Source of the DNA: Rhodocyclales bacterium
GTDB taxonomy: Bacteria; Pseudomonadota; Gammaproteobacteria; Burkholderiales; Rhodocyclaceae
Length of the DNA: 38,061 nucleotides
Direction of reading: 5' to 3'
NCBI GenBank assembly: GCA_016214175.1
Contig: JACRPB010000112.1
Coordinates: 1 to 38,061, forward strand
Shown: one piece after another, positions 5,544 to 13,658 of the stretch
Layout: the number at the start of each line of letters is the position of its first letter
How positions within the stretch are numbered: position 1 is the first letter of the stretch
Made by a program: the position numbers and the translations under genes
The notes under the pieces: model-generated
The model's input: the letters and a program-made list of their open reading frames with translations, nothing else
Told to the model about the DNA's origin: nothing
The model's database searches: none

Positions 5544-8012
5544 ATGCCGGACATCGATCCCTGTCGCATACTCCTGGTGGAAGACGACCCCGGCGACGCT
5601 CATCTGGTGCGGCAGCTCCTGCGCGCGGCAAGCGAGCCCCGCTTCGAGGTAGTCTGGGTCGAGGACTTCGCCTCAGCGCAGGAAAAGCTGAGTCGCGAAC
5701 CGCCGCACGTGTTGCTGCTCGACTTGTCGCTGCCGGACTCGAACGGCATCGACACCGTGCTCGCCGGGCGCCGCGCCGCCGGTCCGCTGCCGCTGATCGT
5801 CCTCACCGGCCGCGACGACACCCACTTCGCTTTGCAGGCCCTGGAAGCCGGCGCCCAGGATTACCTGCTCAAGGGCAGCTTCGATGCCGATGCCCTGGTG
5901 CGCGCCATCCGCTATGCCATCAGCCGCGCCCGCCTCGAACAAAGCCTGGCGGAAACCAGCACCCACTTGCGCACCTTGATCGACGCCATCCCCGACAGCG
6001 TCTTCTTCAAGGACGGCGACGGCCGCTGGCTGGAAGCCAACAACAACGGCCTCAAGCTGTTCGGCCTGGAACATACGGCTTACCACGGCATGACGGACGA
6101 GGACCTCGCCGCCAGCGGAAGTTTTTTCAGCGAGGCGTTTCTCGCCTGCCAGGCCTCGGATGAAGCCGCCTGGCGCGCCGGCGGCATTTGCCGGGTGGAA
6201 GAAGCCGTTTCCGCGCCGGAGGGGCCGCCGCAGGTTTTCGACGTCATCAAGGTGCCCTTGTTTCATGACGACGGCCGCCGCAAGGGACTGGTGGTGGTCG
6301 GACGCAACGTCACCGAGCGCAAGCTGGCGGAAGCGCGCCTACGCCTGTCGGCCCGCGTCTTCGAAACGGCGGGCGAGGCGATCCTGGTCACCGACGCCGA
6401 CGCCGCCATCGTTGCCGTGAACCCCGCCTTCAGCCGCATTACCGGCTACGCCGAGGCCGAAGTCATCGGCAAGAATCCGAGCCTGTTCAGTTCGGGACGC
6501 CATGACAAGGCTTTCTTCCGCGACATGTGGCAAAGCCTGACGTCCGTCGGCAGTTGGTCGGGCGAAATCTGGAACCGCCGCAAGAACGGCGAGATCTATC
6601 CGGAATGGCTGTCGGCGAGCTGCATCCGCGACGGCGACGGCCGGATCACGCAATACGTCGGCGTCTTCGCCGATCTCAGCGAAATCCGCAGCGCCCAGGA
6701 AACGGCGGAAATCCTGTCCTGGCGCGACGCGCTCACCGGGCTCGCCAACCGCGCCTTCTTTCTCACGCAGCTCGAAAAGGCCCTGGTCGGCGCCAAGCGC
6801 GAAAACCGCATCGCCGTGCTGATGCTGATCGATCTCGACCGCTTCAAGGACATCAACGAAGCGCGCGGCCTCACCGTCGGCGACGCCCTGCTGAAGACGG
6901 TCGCCGTCCATCTCGCGCAGTCGCTCCACGCCGACGACGTCCTGGCGCGCCTCGACTCCGACGAGTTCGCGGTGCTGCTGCCGCGCCTCGTCGCCACGCG
7001 CGAGGCGGCCGGACGCGAAGCGCTGGCGGTGGCCGAGAAACTGCGCGGCGTACTGCGCAGCCGCATCGCGCTCGACGGCGAAGTCTTCCACCTCGACGCC
7101 AGCATCGGCATCGCCCTCTTCCCCGAGGAACCCGGCGAAGGCGGCACCGACATCCTGCGCCAGGCCGATACGGCGATGCACCTGGCCAAGGATGCGGGCG
7201 GCGGCGGCGCCGTCTTTTTCGAAACCGCGATGGGCGAAACCGTGCGCCAGCGCTACGAACTCGAACGCGAACTGCGCGCGGCCGTGGCCGAAGGCCAGTT
7301 GCGGCTCTACCTGCAGCCGCAGGTCGACGCCGGCGGCCGCCAGGTCGGCGCCGAGGCCCTGGTACGCTGGCAGCATCCGGAGCGCGGTCTGATTCCGCCG
7401 GCGGTGTTCATCGCCATGGCGGAAACCTCGGACCTCATCGTCGCCGTCGACCGCTGGATGCTGGCCAACGTCTGCCGCCTGCTGGCGCAGTTGGACGCCG
7501 ACGGCCGCACGCTGCGCATCGCGGTGAACATCAGTCCGCGCCACTTCCAGAAACCCGATTTCGTCGAGGTCGTCAAGCAGCAACTCGCCGTCAGCGGCGC
7601 CGACCCGACCCACCTCGTGCTGGAAGTGACCGAGGGCCTCGTCATCGGCGACATCGCCGACGTCGTGGCGAAAATGACCGCGCTGACGACGCTCGGCATC
7701 CACTTTTCCATGGACGATTTCGGCACCGGCTATTCGAGCCTGGCCTACCTCAAGCGCCTGCCGATCCACGAACTCAAGATCGACAAGAGCTTCGTCCAGG
7801 ACGCCCCCAGCGACCCGAACGACGCAGCGCTGGTGGAAACCATCCTCGCCGTGGCGCAGCATCTGCATTTGAAGGTCGTCGCCGAAGGCGTCGAAGTGGC
7901 CGAACAGGCCGCCTTCCTCAACGCGCGCGGCGACGTCGTGCATCAGGGCTATCTCTTCGGCCGGCCGCAACCTGTCGAGGCGTGGCTGGCGCTCGTGCGC
8001 AGCCAGGCATGA
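5544..8012 (+). CDS. receiver-PAS-PAS-GGDEF-EAL protein (c-di-GMP phosphodiesterase)
   Basis: 822 aa, soluble. Receiver 7-125 with LLVEDDPGDAHLV, phospho-acceptor D60 and K110; two PAS domains at about 140-258 and 265-385 (NPAFSRITGYAEAEVIGKNP); GGDEF-like domain 389-560; EAL domain about 575-820. The EAL part has the catalytic set: EALVRW (604-609), NISPRHFQ, EVTE, DDFGTGYSSL, K745/K748 in LKIDKS, and VAEGVE. The cyclase signature is degraded: the loop is DSDEF (471-475), and the usual N-D...G-H of the nucleotide site is N-E...G-L. It therefore probably degrades c-di-GMP, with the GGDEF domain regulatory. Start: ATG 5544 just before the receiver; the ribosome site is poor and the frame is open upstream. 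First of four co-directional signalling genes; its receiver resembles that of the regulator at 11612. Confidence 0.9.
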   Translation: MPDIDPCRILLVEDDPGDAHLVRQLLRAASEPRFEVVWVEDFASAQEKLSREPPHVLLLDLSLPDSNGIDTVLAGRRAAGPLPLIVLTGRDDTHFALQALEAGAQDYLLKGSFDADALVRAIRYAISRARLEQSLAETSTHLRTLIDAIPDSVFFKDGDGRWLEANNNGLKLFGLEHTAYHGMTDEDLAASGSFFSEAFLACQASDEAAWRAGGICRVEEAVSAPEGPPQVFDVIKVPLFHDDGRRKGLVVVGRNVTERKLAEARLRLSARVFETAGEAILVTDADAAIVAVNPAFSRITGYAEAEVIGKNPSLFSSGRHDKAFFRDMWQSLTSVGSWSGEIWNRRKNGEIYPEWLSASCIRDGDGRITQYVGVFADLSEIRSAQETAEILSWRDALTGLANRAFFLTQLEKALVGAKRENRIAVLMLIDLDRFKDINEARGLTVGDALLKTVAVHLAQSLHADDVLARLDSDEFAVLLPRLVATREAAGREALAVAEKLRGVLRSRIALDGEVFHLDASIGIALFPEEPGEGGTDILRQADTAMHLAKDAGGGGAVFFETAMGETVRQRYELERELRAAVAEGQLRLYLQPQVDAGGRQVGAEALVRWQHPERGLIPPAVFIAMAETSDLIVAVDRWMLANVCRLLAQLDADGRTLRIAVNISPRHFQKPDFVEVVKQQLAVSGADPTHLVLEVTEGLVIGDIADVVAKMTALTTLGIHFSMDDFGTGYSSLAYLKRLPIHELKIDKSFVQDAPSDPNDAALVETILAVAQHLHLKVVAEGVEVAEQAAFLNARGDVVHQGYLFGRPQPVEAWLALVRSQA

Positions 8013-8100
8013 GCGCCCCGCAGGGCCGCCCCAAGGGGCGCCAGCCACCTACCGGAGCCGCGCAGCGGCGAACACCCGTCACCCCCTCCGGGGAGCCCCA
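8013..8100. repeat. GC-rich palindromic intergenic repeat
   Basis: The 88 bp between the EAL gene and the next kinase gene contain CGCCCC-AA-GGGGCG (8027-8040) and CTCCGGGGAG near the end. The composition and wording resemble the short palindromic intergenic repeats common in betaproteobacterial genomes. Its last bases also supply GGGGAG, the ribosome site of the GTG start at 8101. Only one copy is in this window, so the repeat status is inferred from general resemblance. Confidence 0.35.
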
Positions 8101-10194
8101 GTGAGCCTGCTGCGCAAATCCGGCCACGACCGCCATGCGTCCGCGCGGACGGAAAGCTCGACGCTGCCGACCTCGGCGTTTGTGCTGCGCCTGGTCGTGG
8201 GCGTCTCCCTGATCGGCCTGCTCGTCGTCGCCATGGCGGCGCTCGCCTTGCGCCAAAGCCACCGCCAATACCAGGAGGGCGCCGCGCTCGCCACCCAGAA
8301 TCTGGCGCAGGTCCTGGCGAACGACATCGCCGGCGCCGTCAAGGCCGACGAGATCGCCCTGCTCACCGTTATCGACGAATATCGCCGGCAAAAGGCCGCC
8401 GGCGGCGTCGATGTCGGCGCGCTCAACGCCCATATCGAACGCGTGCGCACGCGCCTGCCCGAAATCGACGCCCTGCGCATCGCCGACGCCGGCGGCAAGG
8501 TCGTCTTCGGCAGCGACGTCGACCCGGCGGCGCACATCAACATCGCCGACCGGCCGCATTTCGTGCATCTGCGCGACCATCCGGGCGCGGCGCTGACCGT
8601 GTCGAAAGCGCAGGTAAGCCGCGTCAACCACAAGTGGGTCGTCGCCCTCGCGCGTCGCATGGACCGCGCCGACGGCACCTTCGACGGCATCGCCTTCGCC
8701 GCGGTCGCCCTGGACAGCCTCGCGCGCAAGATCGCCGCGCTCGACGTCGGCACGCACGGCGCCATTGCCTTGCGCGACGCCGACCTCAACCTGATCGTCC
8801 ACCACCCCTCGGTGCCGAACGTCGCCCCCGGCGGGCGCGTCGTTTCGGCCGAACTCGCGCAAGCGGTACGCGCGCAGCCCGTGGCCGGCGTCTATGTCGC
8901 CGGCGCGGCGACGGACGACGCGCAGCGCACCAGCGCCTACCGCAGGATCGCGGACTACCCCCTCTACGTCGTCGTCGGCCTCTCCACCGCCGACTATCTC
9001 GCGGAATGGCGCAAGCAGGCGAAGGCCACGGCGCTGCTGGCCGGTTTCTGCCTGCTGGTGACGGTTCTCGCGGCACGACTGCTCTATCTTGCCTGGCGGC
9101 ACCAGCGCGCCGCGACGGCTTTTTCGGAAACCCTCGTCGACAGCCTGCCCGGCGTGTTCTACCGCCTCGACGACCGACAGCGGCTGGTGACGTGGAACCG
9201 GACGATCGAGTTCGTCCTCGGCGCGGACGGGCTCCGCGCCGCGCAGCAGAGCATGCTCAACGTCATCCACGCCGACGACCGGGAGCCATTCGGCGCCGCG
9301 CTGCGCAAGGCCTTCGAGCTCGGGCATGCCGAAGTCGAAGCCCGCCTCACGATCGCCGACGGCGCCTTCCGGCATTTCCATTTCGTCGGCGTACCGCTGA
9401 AGATCGACGGCCGCAGCTATCTGCTCGGCACCGGCGTCGACGTCACGCCGCACCAGGAGGTGGCGCAGGCCTTGCGCGAAAAGACCGAGGCCCTGCTGCA
9501 CTCGAACGCCGATCTCGAACAGTTCGCCTACAGCGTTTCCCACGACATGCGCCAGCCGCTGCGCATGGTCACCGGCCATTTGCAGTTGCTGCAGAAGGCG
9601 CTCAAGACCCGTCTCGACGACGACGACCGGGAGAACCTGGCGTTTGCCCTCGACGGCGCCAAGCGCATGGACGCGATGATCGTCGCCTTGCTCGACTATT
9701 CGCGCATCGGTCGTCTGACCGAAAAGAAGACGTGGCAGGAGAGCCGCGATGCCGTGGAAGAGGCGCTGCGCTTCCTCGCCCCCGCGATCGCCGACAGCCA
9801 GGCCGCGATAACGGTCGGCGGCGTCTGGCCGCCGATCTTCGCCAGCCGCGACGAAATGACCCGCCTGTTCCAGAATCTGCTCGGCAACGCCATCAAGTAC
9901 CACGAAGCCGGACAGGTGCCGCGCGTCACCGTGGAATCGTCGACCATCGCCGACCGCTGGCGCATCAGCGTGCGCGATCAGGGCATCGGCATCGATCCGC
10001 AGCAGCGCGAGCGCCTGTTCCAGTTCTTCGCCCGCTTGCAGCCGCGCACGCGTTTCGACGGCACCGGCATGGGACTCGCGCTCTGCCGCCGCATCGTCGA
10101 GCACCACGACGGCCGCATCTGGGTGGAATCGGCCGGCGAAGGACAGGGCAGCACTTTCGTCTTCGAGTTGCCGCTGCCCGCGGCAGCCGCGTAG
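8101..10194 (+). CDS. membrane sensor histidine kinase (Cache-PAS-HisKA-HATPase)
   Basis: 697 aa, GTG start with GGGGAG six bases upstream. Transmembrane helix at about 27-50, a long periplasmic Cache-type sensor region (about 55-305; VVFGSDVDPAAHINIADRPHF and PLYVVVGLS are typical of dCache_1), second helix about 310-330, PAS domain 340-455, then HisKA with SVSHDMRQPLR (H481) and a HATPase_c domain with N box LFQNLLGNAIKYH and G boxes DQGIGI and GTGMGLAL. It should sense a periplasmic small molecule and autophosphorylate. No receiver domain is attached; the likely acceptors are the response regulator at 11612 or the receiver of the EAL protein upstream. Followed after 7 bp by another kinase gene. 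Confidence 0.92.
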   Translation: MSLLRKSGHDRHASARTESSTLPTSAFVLRLVVGVSLIGLLVVAMAALALRQSHRQYQEGAALATQNLAQVLANDIAGAVKADEIALLTVIDEYRRQKAAGGVDVGALNAHIERVRTRLPEIDALRIADAGGKVVFGSDVDPAAHINIADRPHFVHLRDHPGAALTVSKAQVSRVNHKWVVALARRMDRADGTFDGIAFAAVALDSLARKIAALDVGTHGAIALRDADLNLIVHHPSVPNVAPGGRVVSAELAQAVRAQPVAGVYVAGAATDDAQRTSAYRRIADYPLYVVVGLSTADYLAEWRKQAKATALLAGFCLLVTVLAARLLYLAWRHQRAATAFSETLVDSLPGVFYRLDDRQRLVTWNRTIEFVLGADGLRAAQQSMLNVIHADDREPFGAALRKAFELGHAEVEARLTIADGAFRHFHFVGVPLKIDGRSYLLGTGVDVTPHQEVAQALREKTEALLHSNADLEQFAYSVSHDMRQPLRMVTGHLQLLQKALKTRLDDDDRENLAFALDGAKRMDAMIVALLDYSRIGRLTEKKTWQESRDAVEEALRFLAPAIADSQAAITVGGVWPPIFASRDEMTRLFQNLLGNAIKYHEAGQVPRVTVESSTIADRWRISVRDQGIGIDPQQRERLFQFFARLQPRTRFDGTGMGLALCRRIVEHHDGRIWVESAGEGQGSTFVFELPLPAAAA

Positions 10195-10201
10195 GGCGGC
10201 C

Positions 10202-11608
10202 GTGCTGCGCACCCGCGCCGGATTCTGGGACAGGCAGCCCCTGGCCTCGCGTGTGCTGGCGATCGCCAGCGCCGCCCTGCTACTGGCGGGACTGCTGATC
10301 CTGTTTGTCTCGGTCGCGCAGGAAGCGCGCGACGGCCGTCGCGATCTCGACCTGGCGCTCGCCGACAAGCTGGAAGAACTGCCCTTGGCCTTAGGCGACA
10401 TGGCAGTCGGCGGCGACGATGCCAGCTTGCAGCGGATGCTCGACCGCTATGCGGCCCGGCCGCAAGTCGCGGCGGTCGAGTTCATCGACGCGTCCGGCAA
10501 GGCGCTGAAAAGCGGCGCCGGCAAGCCGGCTACGGCGGCTCCCGGCTGGTTCGCGGCGGCGCTGGGCTTCCGCTACGTCTCCGGCACGGCCCCGCTCCGC
10601 GCCGGCGGCCGCGACTACGGCATGGTCGGACTGACGCTGACGGCAGGCGGCATGGCCGACCGCGCCTGGCGGCACTTGCTCGATCGTGCGGCCATTCTGC
10701 TGCTGGCGGTCGTGCTCGATTTCCTGATCGTCTGGCACATGCTGCGCGCCGGACTGGAGCCGCTCGACCGGCTCCAGCGCGGCGCCGACGCCATCGCCGA
10801 CGGCGAACTGGAAACGCGCCTGGCGGAATCGGGAAGTCCGGAGCTGCGCCACGTCATCGGCGCCTTCAACCGCATGGCGGCGGCTACCCAGCACGCGCTC
10901 GACGGCACGCGCCAGAGCAATGCCAACCTGACCCGCTTCGCCGAAGTCTCCGCCCACCATCTGATGGAGCCGACCCGGCGCCTGGCGGTCTATGCCCAGC
11001 GCCTGCGCACACGCCTCGGCGGCCAGCGCACGCCGGACGGCGATGCCGAAGTGGCCGAAGCGCTCGACATCCTGGAACGCGACGCCGGGCGTCTGCGCAA
11101 CCTGGTGCGCGACATCCAGCTCTACCTGGCGGCCGGCGAACCGCGCGGCGAGGTGTGCGCCGAAAACGTCGAAGACGTGCTGGCGCTCCTGACGCGGCGC
11201 CTGTCGGCGCGCTTTCCCGACCTGCCGGCGAGTCTCGCGGTCGCACCGCTGCCGCTGGCGGTGCTCGACAAGCCGCGCCTGACGGACCTGTTCACGCTGC
11301 TGATCGAGAATGCCCTCCACCACGGCCGGCCGAGCGACCCGGCGTGCGCCGCGCGCATCGCCGTCACGGGCGAAAGGATAGGCACGACCAGCCACTACCG
11401 CATCAGCGACAACGGCCCCGGCATTCCGCCGCAATACGCGGAACGCGTGTTCGAAATTTTCGAGCGTCTCGACGGCGCCAGCGGCGGCACCGGCATCGGC
11501 CTCTCGATCGCCCGCCACATCGTCGAAAGTCGCCATGGTAGGATCCGCCTCGAAACCCCGGCGCAAGGCGGCACCGCCGTGGTTTTCGATCTTCCCGACG
11601 GAGGCTGA
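10202..11608 (+). CDS. membrane sensor histidine kinase (HAMP-HisKA-HATPase)
   Basis: 468 aa, GTG start 7 bp after the preceding kinase gene. Helices at about 17-38 and 162-182 flank a small periplasmic domain of about 120 residues. HAMP domain about 183-235 (LEPLDRLQRGADAIADGELETRL), dimerisation helix with FAEVSAHHLMEPTRRL (phospho-acceptor H252 or H253; the H-H-x-x-E-P form is found in kinases paired with Rcp1-like regulators), N box LLIENALHHG, G1 DNGPGIP, G2 GGTGIGLSI. The stop codon lies inside the ribosome site GGAGG of the response regulator that follows, so kinase and regulator are almost certainly co-transcribed and form a pair. The periplasmic ligand is unknown. Confidence 0.9.
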   Translation: MLRTRAGFWDRQPLASRVLAIASAALLLAGLLILFVSVAQEARDGRRDLDLALADKLEELPLALGDMAVGGDDASLQRMLDRYAARPQVAAVEFIDASGKALKSGAGKPATAAPGWFAAALGFRYVSGTAPLRAGGRDYGMVGLTLTAGGMADRAWRHLLDRAAILLLAVVLDFLIVWHMLRAGLEPLDRLQRGADAIADGELETRLAESGSPELRHVIGAFNRMAAATQHALDGTRQSNANLTRFAEVSAHHLMEPTRRLAVYAQRLRTRLGGQRTPDGDAEVAEALDILERDAGRLRNLVRDIQLYLAAGEPRGEVCAENVEDVLALLTRRLSARFPDLPASLAVAPLPLAVLDKPRLTDLFTLLIENALHHGRPSDPACAARIAVTGERIGTTSHYRISDNGPGIPPQYAERVFEIFERLDGASGGTGIGLSIARHIVESRHGRIRLETPAQGGTAVVFDLPDGG

Positions 11609-11611
11609 ACC

Positions 11612-12061
11612 TTGATTGTCGACAACGCCCATCCTTTCGACATCCTGCTCGTGGAGGACGAGCCCGCCGATGCCAAGCTGGTGCGCTCCGCCCTCAAGGA
11701 AAGCCGCGTCTACTGCAATCTGCACCACGTTGCCGACGGCGTCGAGGCTCTGGCCTTCCTGCGCCGCACCGGCGGGAACTACCGCCAGGCCCCTCGCCCC
11801 GACCTGATCCTGCTCGATCTCAACATGCCGCGCATGAACGGCCGCGAATTTCTGGCCGCCGTCAAGGCCGATGGCGACCTGGTCGGCATTCCGGTCGTCG
11901 TGCTGACCACCTCCGACGTCGAACGCGACGTGGTGGCGTCCTACAAGCTGGGCGCGGCCGGCTACATCACCAAGCCGGTGGACATGGAACAATTCGTCGA
12001 CGCCATTCGCCAAATCGGCAGCTACTGGTTCACCCTGACGCGCCTGCCGCTGAAGACCTAG
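11612..12061 (+). CDS. Rcp1-type single-domain response regulator
   Basis: 149 aa receiver without output domain. ILLVEDEPADAKLVRSAL, D69 in LILLDLNMPRMNGREFL, T99 in VVLTTS and K120 in YITKPVD make up a full phosphorylation site. The E-D-x-P-A-D-A-x-L-V signature and the insertion before D69 are those of Rcp1-like regulators of phytochrome-type kinases. Start is TTG at 11612, eight bases after GGAGG that overlaps the end of the kinase gene. Output must be by protein contact, possibly back to a kinase or to the receiver-EAL protein at 5544, which belongs to the same receiver subfamily. Last gene of the run. Confidence 0.9.
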   Translation: MIVDNAHPFDILLVEDEPADAKLVRSALKESRVYCNLHHVADGVEALAFLRRTGGNYRQAPRPDLILLDLNMPRMNGREFLAAVKADGDLVGIPVVVLTTSDVERDVVASYKLGAAGYITKPVDMEQFVDAIRQIGSYWFTLTRLPLKT

Positions 12062-12115
12062 CCGTTGCCGGCCCGGAGCGCGAGATGTTGCCAAGCGCGG
12101 GGAAACCTGCCTAAC

Positions 12116-12334
12116 ATGCGCCCCATGGAACCCAGCAACGATCCCGCCAGCCTGAGCACTCTGCTACAGGAACTCAAGACCGAGCATCGCGACCTCGACG
12201 AGGCCATCGCGCGCCTTGACGCGGCGCCGATCGAGGACGAACTGCTGATGCGGCGACTCAAGAAGCGCAAGCTACAACTGAAGGATCGCATCGCGGCCAT
12301 CGAACGCCAGATCGAGCCCGACGAATACGCCTAA
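12116..12334 (+). CDS. YdcH/DUF465-like small protein
   Basis: 72 aa. Two predicted helices with heptad character, LSTLLQELKTEHRDLDEAIARL and LMRRLKKRKLQLKDRIAAIERQI, match the DUF465 (YdcH) family, in which L-K-K-x-K-L-x-L-K-D-x-I is the hallmark. The family's molecular role is not established; an antiparallel coiled-coil hairpin is expected. Two starts are possible: ATG 12116 with GGGGAA 11 bases upstream, or ATG 12125 giving MEPSND. The second is preceded by TAACAT and could be leaderless. It lies 12 bp before metY on the same strand and may be co-transcribed with it. Confidence 0.8.
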   Translation: MRPMEPSNDPASLSTLLQELKTEHRDLDEAIARLDAAPIEDELLMRRLKKRKLQLKDRIAAIERQIEPDEYA

Positions 12335-12346
12335 CCGGTTTTCCCC

Positions 12347-13630
12347 ATGACCTACAAGTTCGACACCCTGACCCTGCACGCGGGGCAGACGCCCGATGCG
12401 CAATTCGGCGCCCGCGCGCAGCCGATCTACCTCACCACCTCGTTCGTCTTCAAGGACACCGACCAGGCCGCCGCGCTGTTCAACATGGAGCGCGCCGGCC
12501 ACGTCTACTCGCGCATATCCAACCCGACCAACGCCGTGCTTGAGGAGCGCATCGCCGCGCTCGAAGGCGGCGTCGGCGCCATCGCCGTCGCCTCGGGTCA
12601 GGCCGCGCTGCACCTCGCCGTTGCCACGCTGATGGGCGCCGGTTCCCACATCGTCGCCAGCCGCTCGCTCTACGGCGGCTCGCACAACCTGCTCGACTAC
12701 ACGCTGAAGCGCTTCGGCATCGACACCAGCTTCGTCGATCCGCGCGACCTCGACGCCTGGCGCAGCGCCATTCGCCCGACGACGCGGCTGCTGTTCGGCG
12801 AGACCTTGGGCAATCCGGGGCTCGACGTCCTCGACGTGCCCAAGGTGGCGGAACTCGCGCACGCCCACGGCCTACCGCTGCTCGTCGATGCCACCTTCAC
12901 GACGCCGTATCTGATGCGTCCGTTCGACCTCGGCGCCGACCTCGTCTTCCATTCGGCGACCAAGTTCCTCGGCGGGCACGGGGTCGCCATCGGCGGCCTG
13001 CTCGTCGACGCGGGCGCCTTCGACTGGGACAAGTCGGGCAAATTCCCGACGCTGTGCGAACCCTACGAGGGCTTCCACGGTATGGACTTCACCGAGGAAT
13101 CGACGGTCGCCGCCTTACTGCTGCGCGCCCGCCGCGAAGGCCTGCGCGACTTCGGCGCCTGCATGAGTCCGTTCAATGCCTTCCAGATCCTGCAGGGCTT
13201 GGAAACCCTGCCGCTGCGCATGGAGCGCCACGTCGCCAACACGCGCAAACTGGTCGCCCATCTCGCCGGGCACGAAGCCGTCGCCGCCGTCGGCTACCCC
13301 GAACTGCCCGACCATCCCGACCATGAGCTGGCGCAAAAGCTGCTGCCGCGCGGCTGCGGCTCGGTGTTTAGCTTCACGCTCAAGGGCGGGCGCGCCGCCG
13401 GGCGCAAGTTCATCGAAGCGCTGCGCGTCTTTTCGCATCTCGCCAACGTCGGCGACGCGAAGTCGCTGGTCATCCACCCGGCCTCGACCACGCATTTCCG
13501 CATGACGGACGCGGCGCTGACCGCCGCCGGCATCCATCCCGGCACGATCCGCCTGTCGGTCGGACTCGAAGACGCCGGCGATCTCGTCGCGGATCTTGAG
13601 CGAGGCCTGGCCGCGGCGCTGAAGGCCTGA
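12347..13630 (+). CDS. metY: O-acetylhomoserine sulfhydrylase (PLP enzyme)
   Basis: 427 aa, of the Cys/Met metabolism PLP family. It should convert O-acetylhomoserine (or O-succinylhomoserine) and sulfide to homocysteine in methionine synthesis. The PLP lysine is K206 in HSATKFLGGHG; SRISNPTNAVLEERIAALEGG and ASGQAALHLA are family signatures. The FDTLTLHAGQTPD N-terminus, about 430-aa length and the insertion with YEGFHGM fit MetY (acetyl substrate) better than the 390-400-aa MetZ, but substrate choice is not certain from sequence. No SAM or other riboswitch is visible in the short leader, and no Shine-Dalgarno is seen, consistent with coupling to the small gene upstream. Convergent with the kinase gene at 13659. 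Confidence 0.9.
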   Translation: MTYKFDTLTLHAGQTPDAQFGARAQPIYLTTSFVFKDTDQAAALFNMERAGHVYSRISNPTNAVLEERIAALEGGVGAIAVASGQAALHLAVATLMGAGSHIVASRSLYGGSHNLLDYTLKRFGIDTSFVDPRDLDAWRSAIRPTTRLLFGETLGNPGLDVLDVPKVAELAHAHGLPLLVDATFTTPYLMRPFDLGADLVFHSATKFLGGHGVAIGGLLVDAGAFDWDKSGKFPTLCEPYEGFHGMDFTEESTVAALLLRARREGLRDFGACMSPFNAFQILQGLETLPLRMERHVANTRKLVAHLAGHEAVAAVGYPELPDHPDHELAQKLLPRGCGSVFSFTLKGGRAAGRKFIEALRVFSHLANVGDAKSLVIHPASTTHFRMTDAALTAAGIHPGTIRLSVGLEDAGDLVADLERGLAAALKA

Positions 13631-13633
13631 CGG

Positions 13634-13651
13634 GCGGCCGGCGACGGCCGC
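13634..13651. terminator. hairpin between convergent genes
   Basis: GCGGCCG (13634-13640) and CGGCCGC (13645-13651) form a perfect 7-bp stem with a GCGA (GNRA) tetraloop. It lies between the stops of metY and the convergent kinase gene, only 28 bp apart. There is no T run on either side, so it may act as a weak bidirectional terminator or as a 3'-end stabiliser. Confidence 0.4.
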
Positions 13652-13658
13652 ACGCCGG

